A stretch of 64,000 nucleotides of DNA, from contig NZ_NMOJ01000050.1 in the NCBI RefSeq assembly GCF_002251635.1, positions 85,097-149,096 on the forward strand, written 5' to 3'. Shown here in pieces: positions 54,577 to 63,258 of the stretch. The stretch comes from Pseudomonas mandelii. GTDB lineage: Bacteria; Pseudomonadota; Gammaproteobacteria; Pseudomonadales; Pseudomonadaceae. The notes beneath the pieces are model-generated. The model did not search any database. It was not told where the DNA came from and worked only from the letters and a program-made list of their open reading frames with translations. Position numbers and translations under genes: made by a program. How positions within the stretch are numbered: the stretch's first letter is position 1; each line of letters starts with the position of its first letter.

Positions 54577-54963
54577 CGCCCAAAGGTCCTCGCTGGACAC
54601 ATGCGCGGCCTCGGCGAGCCGTTGACGCATTTGAGTGGCTGCAATTGGCCCAGAGTGTGTAAAAAAGCTCCGCCAAAATTGAAGTGTGCGTGTCTGCGTT
54701 AAATCCGAAATTTATCGGCATGTCAGTAGATGCCGATTTCGCGTAGAAGTGCGATTTACAGTCCGGTTTTGAGTACCAGTCGCGCTCAAAAACGTTCTTA
54801 CACAGCCTCGGACAGGAACAGTCATTCAACCTCTACGAAACCAGAGGGCGATACAAAGCGACCGTCAGCTTACGACTGTGTCCGATACACAGGTAGCCTA
54901 ATCGAGGGCTACGCTGATGCCTGGTGAGGCCCGGTCCATCCAAATCAGCAGTGGCGCACGAAC
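54577..54963. other. Intergenic region with possible IS-end remnant
   Basis: GAGTGTGTAAAAAAGC near 54650 and ACGTTCTTACACAGCC near 54798 form a weak inverted pair, about 165 bases apart, like ends of a decayed insertion sequence or MITE. No ORF is supported. Confidence 0.35.
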
Positions 54964-55371
54964 ATGGTTTTCTCTTTATTGATGGCGTTGGTATTAGCGT
55001 TCCTGATTGGCTGGGTTTCGCAGCGCATGGGCATGTGCCTTGTCAAAGCGAGCAAACAATTGCTGGCGGGGCGCCCGACGTTGTTTGTGGCACTGACATC
55101 GTGTGGATTGTTCGGGTTGCTGCTGGCCCAGCTCTATCGTTTCTCCGAGGTCAGCCTGCCGCTGTACTCGCCGGGTATTTCCTATCCTTTACTGGTTTCG
55201 GGAGGCATGTTGTTCGGGGTGGCATCGGTGCTGAACAACGGTTGCAGCGTAGGTACGCTGACCAGGTTTGCCAGTGGCAATTTCAATAAACTGTTCACCA
55301 TGATCGGCTGGGTCCTGGGGATCGTGCTCTGGTATGACATGCGCATGATGCCCGACAGAAGACCCTTCTGA
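54964..55371 (+). CDS. YeeE/YedE-type transporter, N-terminal part
   Basis: This 135-residue membrane protein is the first half of a YeeE/YedE protein, with motifs Q-R-M-G-M-C-L-V (Cys about 23) and N-N-G-C-S-V-G-T-L (Cys about 94). It stops at TGA, where the second half starts (TGATG). Such proteins are normally one chain of 300-350 residues. The pair may be a true two-protein transporter or the result of a frameshift. Confidence 0.75.
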   Translation: MVFSLLMALVLAFLIGWVSQRMGMCLVKASKQLLAGRPTLFVALTSCGLFGLLLAQLYRFSEVSLPLYSPGISYPLLVSGGMLFGVASVLNNGCSVGTLTRFASGNFNKLFTMIGWVLGIVLWYDMRMMPDRRPF

Positions 55372-55874
55372 TGCCCGAAATTTCCAGCCGCCATTACTGG
55401 CTGTTGATCGGTGTAGTGGCGCTGGTGCTGATTTTTTTGGTCGCCATACATGGTAATAAACACCTGGTTTTCTCCAGTATGCTGCTGGGGGCGTTGACGA
55501 GTGCGCTCTATACGTTCGAGCCGTTATGGACACCGAGTGTGTTCTTTTACAATGTTTCGCAGTTGTTCTGGCAAGCCGATATGGCAATCAGCGCCCGGCG
55601 TATTGCTGTGTTTGTCATGTTGCTGGCAGGCATGCTGAGTTTTACCGTGTACGGGAAAATGTTTCGTTTCGAGGCCTTTACCCCATCAAAGGCAGGCGTT
55701 CATTTGTTGGCGGGTATTTTGATGGGGATTGGGGCTTCGATGATGCTCGGCGGTAACGACTCGCAAATACTGTTGGTGTTTCCAACGCTGAGCGTTGCTT
55801 CAAGCATTCCAATGGTGTCGATTGCCACAGGCATTCTGGTGTCATTGTGGTGCAAAAAACGCTTTACGAATTGA
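55371..55874 (+). CDS. YeeE/YedE-type transporter, C-terminal part
   Basis: This 167-residue membrane protein has about five helices and the G-G-N-D-S-Q-I-L segment seen as G-G-N-D-A-L-L-L in the intact YeeE at 12543. It begins one base inside the preceding stop, so re-initiation is plausible. Together the halves total about 302 residues. Confidence 0.75.
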   Translation: MPEISSRHYWLLIGVVALVLIFLVAIHGNKHLVFSSMLLGALTSALYTFEPLWTPSVFFYNVSQLFWQADMAISARRIAVFVMLLAGMLSFTVYGKMFRFEAFTPSKAGVHLLAGILMGIGASMMLGGNDSQILLVFPTLSVASSIPMVSIATGILVSLWCKKRFTN

Positions 55875-56407
55875 ACACCCTCAAGATGGTTCCGCTTTCG
55901 ACTCAATCATAATGATAGAGATGACAGACAGAGATCGACCCATAGCTGCCCGTCGTGGAATGCTGCTTACGGCCGATTCTGTTGAAAAAGCCGGCCATGG
56001 TTTCCACGGTAGAAAAGTATGCGCTTGAGATTGAAATCTTTACATTGAGCAGAGGATTCCAGGCTCAGATTTCGCGTAGCGGCGCGCAAAAAAGGCGTTT
56101 TCAGTGATCAGTATGCGGGCAGTCTGGAAGAATCGACTTTTTCAACAGAATCGGCCAAAAGCTGTCAGTCAGAGTCGAAAACTGGGGGTTCTAGCCCACC
56201 TGATTTTTGAAAGGCAAGCCACCGCTAGCTGCGCGCGTTTGTGTCAGCCAAAAAAATTTGGACGGAGTGACATCATATTGCTTTCTTTCGTCGAGATTTG
56301 AGTTCAGAGTAAAAAAGTAATGTTGGAATTGGTCTCATCGGCAGATCACGTCAGCATGCAATCAGCTCTTTGGAAATGGAGCCAATGTATAATAGCAAAT
56401 CAATGGA
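55875..56407. other. Upstream region of the Hxs operon
   Basis: These 533 bases hold a palindromic repeat (about 55942-55974), MITE copy 2 (55971-56156) and a possible -10 TATAAT at 56388-56393, just before hxsD. No other gene is seen. Composition turns AT-rich here. Confidence 0.5.
55971..56156. mobile_element. MITE-like element, copy 2 (186 bp)
   Basis: Perfect 20-base terminal inverted repeats, GGCCGATTCTGTTGAAAAAG and CTTTTTCAACAGAATCGGCC, bound 186 bases. Length and core equal copy 1, with many base changes inside. It lies at the left border of the AT-rich Hxs segment. Confidence 0.8.
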
Positions 56408-56695
56408 ATGTTGCTCGTGACGAATATCAATCTCATCTATCCTGAGTCATCTCCGGGCAAGCTTTGGGTGGATATCAACCGCCCTTTATCGCTTGCTCTT
56501 CAAGCTGAATTGATTCATAGAGGGTACGAGTTGCGGCAGGTGGACACGGGCCTTCAGGCCTTTTGTTCAGTAAAATCGAACATTCCTACGCTCAATGGGC
56601 TTTTGACGCAATTATTGGATGACGAAGTTACTCGTAGGAAAATCCCACCAAATACATTAGTACGATTGGATATGTTTATGAGTGCTTCTGAATGA
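56408..56695 (+). CDS. hxsD: His-Xaa-Ser system protein HxsD
   Basis: This 95-residue soluble protein, first in the operon, is recognised as HxsD by size, position and order before HxsB. It may act like a peptide-recognition partner for the radical SAM enzymes (inference). The start is uncertain: ATG 56408 or the GTG three codons later. It overlaps hxsB by 4 bases. Confidence 0.75.
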   Translation: MLLVTNINLIYPESSPGKLWVDINRPLSLALQAELIHRGYELRQVDTGLQAFCSVKSNIPTLNGLLTQLLDDEVTRRKIPPNTLVRLDMFMSASE

Positions 56696-58137
56696 ACGCT
56701 AACTTCGTTGCGGGAAGCCTGCTGCCATTCGGATTTCATCGACTCGACGATCAGTCCGTTGTAGCAGTTAGTGCTGCAGGTGACCATACATTTTTGACGC
56801 AACAGGAATTGTTGGCTCTAATCCAAACACCTGAAACATTAGAGCTCAAAAAGCGCGCGGAACTACAATCTAAGTATTTTTTAACCGGAAATAGTTCTAT
56901 CGGAACTCTAGAGCTATTACGATCGCGAATAGCAGCCCGGAAAGAAACTGTATTGGCAGGTCAGTCTTTGCACATAATTGTGCCTACCCTTCAATGCGAA
57001 CATTCTTGTCAATACTGCCAAGTCAGCAGACGCCTTGAAGATGTGGGTCACTCAATGAGTCCATCTCAGATTGATGCTTCCTGCGCGACTATTTTTCAAA
57101 GTCAGGCCAATGCTCTGACAATTGAGTTTCAAGGTGGCGATCCGCTGCTCCGTTTCGATCTTATCCAACGAGCAATTGATCTTATTCAAAAGATGAATCT
57201 GGAGCACAAGCGCCGTATTCGTTTCGTGGTTGCATCAACATTGCACCAATTAACCTCTGGAATGTGTGAGTATTTTAGAAGTAACCAGGTCTACCTTTCA
57301 ACGAGCCTTGATGGCCCGGCGTTGTTGCACAATAAAAACCGCCCAATACCATCGCGTGATTCGCACGCCCGGACTTTGGCAGGAATCGAACTGGCACGGA
57401 GTATCATGGGCCCACAAGCGGTAGCAGCATTGATGACCACAACTAAAGCCTCTCTTGCGTACCCTGAGGCCATTGTGGACGAGTACGTGAAAAATGGATT
57501 CACCGAAATTTTCATGCGACCGTTAAGCTTATATGGATTTGCCAGACGCAACATCAAGCATTTGGGATACACTCTTCCAGAATTCACAAACTTCTATCAG
57601 AAAGCTTTGCAACGTGTCTTAGAATGGAACGCCAGAGGTACTGAGTTACGTGAAGGTACCGCCGCATTAATTTTTAACAAGCTTTTATCACCCTTCGATG
57701 CGGGTTACGTCGACTTGCAAAGCCCGACAGGGTCTGGCCTTGCTGTTCTGGTCTACAACTACGACGGTTATGTCTATCCAAGCGACGAGGCACGGATGCT
57801 CGCCGAAACGGGAGATGGTTCTTTGCGTTTAGGTTCTATTGGTGACTCCCTTGCACAGTTAATGGCGTCTCCTGTCATGAGGCAGCTGATAGAAACAAGT
57901 ATTTCTACTCAAGCAGTAGGCTGTGAAACTTGCGCGTTCAATAGCTTTTGCGGGCCTGATCCAGTTGGGGCGCAAGCCGAGTTTGGCGACATGAGGACTG
58001 TTGCTTTGCTTACTGAACACTGCAAACGACATAAGTGGCTCTTCGAATACTTTTTTCGCAAGTTACGAACTGCCGACGACGATTTTCTCGATATTGCCTA
58101 TCGCTGGGCTCACCCCGCTGGATACTCTAATGCGTAA
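56692..58137 (+). CDS. hxsB: Radical SAM maturase HxsB
   Basis: This 481-residue radical SAM protein has the CxxxCxxC cluster motif C-E-H-S-C-Q-Y-C (C102, C106, C109) and F-Q-G-G-D-P-L near 147. Further Cys residues near the C-terminus (C-E-T-C-A-F-N-S-F-C-G) suggest SPASM-type auxiliary Fe-S clusters, as in peptide-modifying enzymes. An N-terminal segment of about 90 residues precedes the barrel. It probably modifies HxsA together with HxsC. It overlaps hxsC by 8 bases. Confidence 0.9.
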   Translation: MNANFVAGSLLPFGFHRLDDQSVVAVSAAGDHTFLTQQELLALIQTPETLELKKRAELQSKYFLTGNSSIGTLELLRSRIAARKETVLAGQSLHIIVPTLQCEHSCQYCQVSRRLEDVGHSMSPSQIDASCATIFQSQANALTIEFQGGDPLLRFDLIQRAIDLIQKMNLEHKRRIRFVVASTLHQLTSGMCEYFRSNQVYLSTSLDGPALLHNKNRPIPSRDSHARTLAGIELARSIMGPQAVAALMTTTKASLAYPEAIVDEYVKNGFTEIFMRPLSLYGFARRNIKHLGYTLPEFTNFYQKALQRVLEWNARGTELREGTAALIFNKLLSPFDAGYVDLQSPTGSGLAVLVYNYDGYVYPSDEARMLAETGDGSLRLGSIGDSLAQLMASPVMRQLIETSISTQAVGCETCAFNSFCGPDPVGAQAEFGDMRTVALLTEHCKRHKWLFEYFFRKLRTADDDFLDIAYRWAHPAGYSNA

Positions 58138-59311
58138 GGTCCGTGTACGAACGCATGGCGTTGAATATCGAACAGTAGCTAGAGTGATTTCGCTCGAGAA
58201 TTTGAGCGCGCAGTGGCGACCCGAATTGAGATTTTTAGTGAGGGCCGCAGATGCGGAGGGGATTACCAAAGTTGCGCAACTGCGTAGTGCTGGGCTAACC
58301 AACCTGATTTCACTGACATCTAGTCTCCATGTCGCAGACCAATGGCAGGCAGAGCCTGTGGTTGAAACCGGCGGCATTCTGATGGACGAAGACGTAGTAG
58401 CCTTCGCCGACCACATGAATCACGCGCATGTCCTATATCGGTATACAGACCAGCACCACACTGTTTTCCTCACCAATCGGTGCAATAGCTATTGCCTAAT
58501 GTGCTCGCAGCCCCCGACAAAACAAGACGATAGCTGGTTGGTGAACGAGGCGGTAGAAGTCGCCAATCATATAGCTAGCTCTCCGCATACATTGGGATTT
58601 TCCGGAGGGGAGCCTTTGTTGCTGGGTGAGCATCTGCGTCTTGTGCTTGATACCTTTGCTCATCAACATCCTAGCACTCGGTACGACGTGCTGAGCAATG
58701 GCAGGCTGTTAGCTAATCCGATCTATGCTGAGCACATGTTAAAGGGGTTGAGTGAGCGCGTAACATGGATGGTGCCGCTCTATGGACATGCCGACTTTCT
58801 ACATGACTTCGTCGTTCAGAGCCCGGGGGCATTTGAGGAGACACTGGCTGGTCTATTGAATCTTCGTCGATTTGGGCAAGCCGTCCAGCTGAGAATTGTG
58901 CTCATTCGCCCTGTTTTGGAAAACCTTGCAGCGCTTTGCGAATTCATTGGTCGTAATTTGCCTTTCGTACGTGAGGTCGCATTAATGGCATGCGAACCCA
59001 TTGGCTTTGCTTTGGCAAACCCTGAACTGACCGACATTGACCTTCGAGAATGGAGCGCTGAGCTCAGTCACGGCATCAGAACACTGAAGCGAGCGAAAAT
59101 ACCTGCCATTTTGATGAATGCCCCACTCTGCGCTTTGCCACAAATTCTGTGGCCGTATGCACACAAAAGCATCTCCGATTGGAAACGTACGTTTGCGGAG
59201 GACTGTGCTACTTGCAGAGTGAAAACAGAGTGTGCAGGTCTTTTCTCATGGCATCACCCAGGTAAATTTTCGATGAAAATCCAAAAAATTGAAGGGATTA
59301 TCAATGTCTAA
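58130..59311 (+). CDS. hxsC: Radical SAM maturase HxsC
   Basis: This 393-residue second radical SAM protein has motif C-N-S-Y-C-L-M-C (C118, C122, C125), F-S-G-G-E-P-L-L near 155 and C-terminal C-A-T-C and C-A-G Cys pairs. The start at ATG 58130, inside the end of hxsB, replaces an ORF start that lies 43 codons upstream. HxsB and HxsC occur together in all systems I know. Confidence 0.9.
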   Translation: MRKVRVRTHGVEYRTVARVISLENLSAQWRPELRFLVRAADAEGITKVAQLRSAGLTNLISLTSSLHVADQWQAEPVVETGGILMDEDVVAFADHMNHAHVLYRYTDQHHTVFLTNRCNSYCLMCSQPPTKQDDSWLVNEAVEVANHIASSPHTLGFSGGEPLLLGEHLRLVLDTFAHQHPSTRYDVLSNGRLLANPIYAEHMLKGLSERVTWMVPLYGHADFLHDFVVQSPGAFEETLAGLLNLRRFGQAVQLRIVLIRPVLENLAALCEFIGRNLPFVREVALMACEPIGFALANPELTDIDLREWSAELSHGIRTLKRAKIPAILMNAPLCALPQILWPYAHKSISDWKRTFAEDCATCRVKTECAGLFSWHHPGKFSMKIQKIEGIINV

Positions 59312-59933
59312 ATTCATCACGTCGCTGTCAGCGTTCGTTGCCGGAACTTCTTTGGTGAACACTGACGTGCAAGCCCTGGAGCAGGGACTGAAGAACCCTT
59401 TCGCCAGCAGATTTGACCCGGTCAGCTTACGACCGCTGAACATGCCCGGCGATAATTTATACGCAGCCCATCGATCCCACTCGTCACATTCCTCGCATTC
59501 ATCTCACAGTTCAGGAAGCGGTTCCTACTCTGCTCCAAGCCGGACTTACACGGCACCAAGTAAAACTTATCCCCCCCCCAGCCCTGCCTATTCAGCACCA
59601 AAAACACCTTACTCAAGCAACTTTGGAGCGAGCGGTTCGAACAGTCTTGGTGGTTCCACCGGTAGCCGCAATCCTGTAGATGCAGGAAGGCCTTCGACAG
59701 TCAGCCCCATCGGCTCAGATTTTGATCCTAATAATAAAAAACTCATGGAGTTAATTAGGCGCGTACAGATGGGTTTGATTATCAAAGGTTATGAACCTGG
59801 CACCATAGACGGCGTAATGGGAGAGCAAACTCGTTTGGCACTGAAATTGTTCCAGTCTCATAACAGCTTGCCTGCAGATGGCATGATGGGTACGCAAACA
59901 CTGAACGCCTTAGGCGTGATTGTTCCCAAATGA
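59304..59933 (+). CDS. hxsA: His-Xaa-Ser repeat protein HxsA
   Basis: This 209-residue secreted protein has a signal peptide (about 1-25), then five consecutive His-Xaa-Ser triplets (residues 56-70: HRS, then HSS four times) and a Ser/Pro/Tyr-rich linker. A C-terminal peptidoglycan-binding domain (about 148-205: G-Y-E-P-G-T-I-D-G-V-M-G) follows. The triplets are the presumed modification site. A run of nine C at 59571-59579 in the linker could slip. ATG 59304 follows GAAGGG. Confidence 0.92.
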   Translation: MSKFITSLSAFVAGTSLVNTDVQALEQGLKNPFASRFDPVSLRPLNMPGDNLYAAHRSHSSHSSHSSHSSGSGSYSAPSRTYTAPSKTYPPPSPAYSAPKTPYSSNFGASGSNSLGGSTGSRNPVDAGRPSTVSPIGSDFDPNNKKLMELIRRVQMGLIIKGYEPGTIDGVMGEQTRLALKLFQSHNSLPADGMMGTQTLNALGVIVPK

Positions 59934-60325
59934 ATCGCAGGGTCTATAGATATCTTCGACTTTGGGCTCCCGTGATATCCGTGATCGGACTGGGCTTCAT
60001 TGTTTTCCAAGATTATGTTCGACCGCTTATCGCCGAATATAGTCACGGTGATGAGTACAAGCGACTCGCTTTAGAGTGCGACTTGGCAATGCATGAGGAA
60101 GCTGCGCTACGGGGATTAATCGGAAATGATCCACAGTCCGAGCGTCTCAGGTTAAGTGCAGACGTTGGGATGATGGTCTGTCACGACTACGACATACTTC
60201 GTAAGCAGCTATTAATTCAGGGACTATCAGAAGACCAACTGGCGATGTTAGGCCTGGAGGTTCTTGAAGTCGAACAAATCACGGTACAGCAGATGGTCGA
60301 TGCTCATCGCATGGATAGATTTTAA
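59930..60325 (+). CDS. Small Hxs-system membrane-anchored protein
   Basis: This 131-residue protein has one N-terminal membrane helix (about 10-28) and a helical soluble part rich in Glu and Leu with Cys near 50 and 84. It matches the small TIGR03982-type protein that accompanies Hxs systems. The start overlaps hxsA by ATGA. Function is unknown. Confidence 0.75.
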   Translation: MNRRVYRYLRLWAPVISVIGLGFIVFQDYVRPLIAEYSHGDEYKRLALECDLAMHEEAALRGLIGNDPQSERLRLSADVGMMVCHDYDILRKQLLIQGLSEDQLAMLGLEVLEVEQITVQQMVDAHRMDRF

Positions 60326-60326
60326 T

Positions 60327-61691
60327 ATGAGGAAGCTGATTCTTACGTATTTTATTCTCCTATCGTGGATTAGCCATCTGCAGGCATCGCAACTTAACCA
60401 TGAAGATCAACTTCTGAGGAAAGTGCTCACTGCCTATCGGGTTGAGCCCATGACTATCAGGCCGTTGTTCATGGGCCCGAAGGAAAAATTAGGGCAGATG
60501 CTGTTTTTTGATCCCATCATGGGGGGGCCAAACAACACGACTTGCGCGACTTGTCACGTCCGTAGCAAAGGCAGTGTTGACGGATTACCTATGGCCGTGG
60601 GTATCGGCTCAAGCGGAGTGGGAGAGCAAAGGCTTCAATCTCCAGAAGCTTTTGTAATACCCAGGAATGTGCTCCCGTTTTTTAATCGTGGAGAAAGCGA
60701 TTTTACCGCTTTATTTTGGGACGGACGAGTACAGATTGGCAAAAATGGCAGTTTTGAATCGCCTATGGGTAATAAAATGCCAAAGGGATTCGAAAATCTA
60801 CTTGCCGTCGCAGCAACCTTCCCCCAAGTGGAACCTGATGAGATGCTGGGCCGATCTGTACGCCGCGGAGGTGAGAACCAAGCCACCTACCATGCGGATC
60901 TAGTTGACATGACAGTCGACCCTGATAACTTTCAAGAGCGCACATTGAATGTTTATGGTAATTTACTTAAACGCTTGCTAGGCACTTCGACCGCCTCGAC
61001 CCCTATGCAGTCCGAATATAGAAGACTTTTCCAGTCAGCTTATCCGGCTACAAGCAAGTTTGATATCACTCATATTGGCAATGCCTTGGCAGCTTACATT
61101 TCCTTAGCGTTTCAGCTTAAACCAGCAGCTTGGGATAGCTATGTAAGTGGAGAAATCTCAGCTTTATCCCCGCAGCAAAAAAAAGGGGCGATGATTTTCT
61201 TCGGGAAAGGGCGCTGTGCGGTTTGTCATACAGGAGAGGAATTCTCGGACTTTAAATATCACGGACTTGCCGTTCCGCAACTCGACGTTGGCAAGCACGG
61301 AGGTTATTTAGATTATGGAAGGGCAAAAGCGACGGGATTGGCCATAGATCGCTTTCAATTTCGTACTCCACCGCTACGTAATGTTACGCGCACTGGGCCA
61401 TGGGGGCACAACGGTGTATTCAAATCCTTGGAAGAAGTCATTAGTCATCACTTTAACCCCATTCCATTAATGTTTGCCGCACAGAAAGGCCGACCTCGCG
61501 AAGCGGAACTCGCGGGGCGGCTATTGAGGTACCGCTCCCCCATCCTTGCCGAGATCTACCCGATGGCGCCAAACGACGTGGGGGCAGTCGTCGCGTTTCT
61601 AGAGGCACTGCAATCAGATCCTATTTTGTCAACTGATGAAGCTCTGCCTAAATCAGTCCCCTCAGGGATGAACCAGTTCATTGTTGAATGA
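60327..61691 (+). CDS. MauG-like di-heme cytochrome c (Hxs-associated)
   Basis: This 454-residue secreted protein has a signal peptide (about 1-20) and two heme c motifs, C-A-T-C-H (C73, C76, H77) and C-A-V-C-H (C297, C300, H301). The arrangement is that of the MauG / cytochrome c peroxidase family. MauG performs long-range oxidation of a partner protein. Placed last in the Hxs operon, it may finish the modification of HxsA in the periplasm. It needs the Ccm machinery. A start at 60327, one base after the previous stop, replaces a longer ORF start. Confidence 0.9.
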   Translation: MRKLILTYFILLSWISHLQASQLNHEDQLLRKVLTAYRVEPMTIRPLFMGPKEKLGQMLFFDPIMGGPNNTTCATCHVRSKGSVDGLPMAVGIGSSGVGEQRLQSPEAFVIPRNVLPFFNRGESDFTALFWDGRVQIGKNGSFESPMGNKMPKGFENLLAVAATFPQVEPDEMLGRSVRRGGENQATYHADLVDMTVDPDNFQERTLNVYGNLLKRLLGTSTASTPMQSEYRRLFQSAYPATSKFDITHIGNALAAYISLAFQLKPAAWDSYVSGEISALSPQQKKGAMIFFGKGRCAVCHTGEEFSDFKYHGLAVPQLDVGKHGGYLDYGRAKATGLAIDRFQFRTPPLRNVTRTGPWGHNGVFKSLEEVISHHFNPIPLMFAAQKGRPREAELAGRLLRYRSPILAEIYPMAPNDVGAVVAFLEALQSDPILSTDEALPKSVPSGMNQFIVE

Positions 61692-61730
61692 ATCGCGCTA
61701 CTTTCGTGCACACATAGACTGACCGCTTTT

Positions 61731-61768
61731 GGCCGATTGCCGTCTATCACGACGGTACGCAATCGGCC
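61731..61768. repeat. Palindromic repeat after the MauG-like gene
   Basis: GGCCGATTGC and GCAATCGGCC form a perfect 10-bp inverted repeat, extended inward by CGTC/GACG, 40 bases after the stop. It belongs to the repeat family at 49124 and 62734 and could stabilise or end the transcript. Confidence 0.75.
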
Positions 61769-61850
61769 CCCTGCAGACATTCATAGCGATTAAGCTAAAG
61801 GGCCGGCTGAGCCGATCCCGGTGAACGAAGCGAACTATTTGAGCCCATTG

Positions 61851-62498
61851 TTAGGGGGCGCTTTTTTGTGGCACTGATCCTTGGAGCCGCTCGAGTCTAC
61901 TTAGCTTATGGACTAGCAGCCTAGCCCCACTATCATCCACGAATTGCTCATACAAAACGGTGCTGTCTCGGAAGTGATTGTCTAGGCGATTCAGGACATC
62001 TCTTAGTGCTGCGAGCATATCCTCGACTGCAGCTCTGCTGATGCCGCTGAGAGGATTGGAGTTTCGGTTACTAAAGTAGTTGTGATCTTGATGAGCTATA
62101 CGTTTGTTGCGATGCTCGCGGGCGAACTCTGCTGCCGTTACCGCCTTAGTGCAGAGATCCTGAGCCTCCGCCCTTAGCGCGGAATCAGTGATAAGTGGTG
62201 AAAGCGACAGCACGGTTAGGTTCTTTTTTTTTCCTGTACTAGGTGGGTCCGTCATTCGTGACACGCCCAGGAGTACGCTATCCCAAAGCTCATCTTGCAC
62301 GATTTTAAAGAATAAACCAGCCGTTCTATTGAGCAGCTGAACCGTGTCAGTTGAATCTCCGAAAAGCTGCCGATACTGCTGCCAGAGAACATGAAGCTCT
62401 ACGAGTTCTCTATAAAGTTCGTAGAAATTAGCACCGAGCTCTTGTCCCATCGTGGAAATATAATCGGCACGTACTTCGTCCATGGATCGCGTTACCAT
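61851..62498 (-). CDS. AbiU2-like HEPN domain protein
   Basis: This 215-residue helical protein has the motif R-N-K-R-I-A-H (RxxxxxH-type HEPN site, about 131-137) followed by Q-D, as in AbiU2-related proteins. HEPN proteins are often RNases in toxin-antitoxin or anti-phage systems. No partner antitoxin is adjacent, so it may be a stand-alone defence gene or have another role. The start at 62498, after AGAGGG, is preferred over one 7 codons upstream. Confidence 0.75.
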   Translation of the reverse strand: MVTRSMDEVRADYISTMGQELGANFYELYRELVELHVLWQQYRQLFGDSTDTVQLLNRTAGLFFKIVQDELWDSVLLGVSRMTDPPSTGKKKNLTVLSLSPLITDSALRAEAQDLCTKAVTAAEFAREHRNKRIAHQDHNYFSNRNSNPLSGISRAAVEDMLAALRDVLNRLDNHFRDSTVLYEQFVDDSGARLLVHKLSRLERLQGSVPQKSAP

Positions 62499-62907
62499 TG
62501 AGTGCCCTCTCACTACCATTTGGTGACATCACTCCCGCGCTTGAGCGCGGCAGTGATGCTCTATAACGTTTCTTGTCGTCCTGCTAGCCGTTTTCTAGCC
62601 TGGTGGGAATCGCAGCGCGACATAGCCCAAGGAGAAACGCGACACGGATGACGCCAAGCTTAGCTGCGCTAAAGTTTCAGTGCTGAAGGTTGACGCTACC
62701 TATTTGCCACTAGTCTGTCCAGCGGCTGCTTCTGGCCGATTTCTGTCTGTCGTGAGGGACAAAAATCGACCCAAAACGGCCCATCTTGGAGGTCCGCAGT
62801 CGGAAAAAAGCGCTCTTCGAGCATCCTCCTGACCCACCTCTTTTCCCATTGAGTGAATTAACCGAAAGTGACTAGCGTCAGAAAGCGTAATTCTCGTCGT
62901 TACAGTC
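62499..62907. other. Intergenic region between HEPN and CusF genes
   Basis: These 409 bases hold the palindromic repeat at 62734-62772 and no supported gene. Confidence 0.5.
62734..62772. repeat. Palindromic repeat (GGCCGATTT type)
   Basis: GGCCGATTTcTGTC and GGGACAaAAATCGACC form an imperfect inverted repeat around TGTCGTGA, the same core as at 49124-49160. Confidence 0.65.
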
Positions 62908-63258
62908 TTATTTTTTAATGGAAACAATTGCGGCTTTACCACCCTCGGGCCTAAAGGAAAACGATACACGGTCTCCGACTATCAGCCCTGCCAGCTGTTT
63001 CTCCGTTACGGAAAAAGCCATTGTCATTGGCGGCCACTGTAAGGCTGGAACAGCTCCGTGGGAGATGGTCACCGTATGCTTCGTAGTATCTATAGACTTG
63101 ATCGTTCCCTCGGCATTGGCAACTTGAGCCTGTTTTGTATCCTGCTTCATCTCCATGCCCTCCATACCGTCCATTTTCATGCCAGGCATGTCCTCCGCAT
63201 GGACAGAAAGTGAAAGCGCAAATACGGTGCTTGCAACTGCAATCATGGTCAGTTTCAT
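62908..63258 (-). CDS. CusF-family periplasmic copper chaperone
   Basis: This 116-residue protein has a signal peptide (about 1-21) and a Met/His-rich stretch ([12 protein letters not shown]). A CusF OB-fold domain with the copper-site pattern W-P-P-M-T-M follows. It binds Cu(I)/Ag(I) and passes it to CusCBA. It overlaps the cusA stop by 4 bases. Confidence 0.92.
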   Translation of the reverse strand: MKLTMIAVASTVFALSLSVHAEDMPGMKMDGMEGMEMKQDTKQAQVANAEGTIKSIDTTKHTVTISHGAVPALQWPPMTMAFSVTEKQLAGLIVGDRVSFSFRPEGGKAAIVSIKK

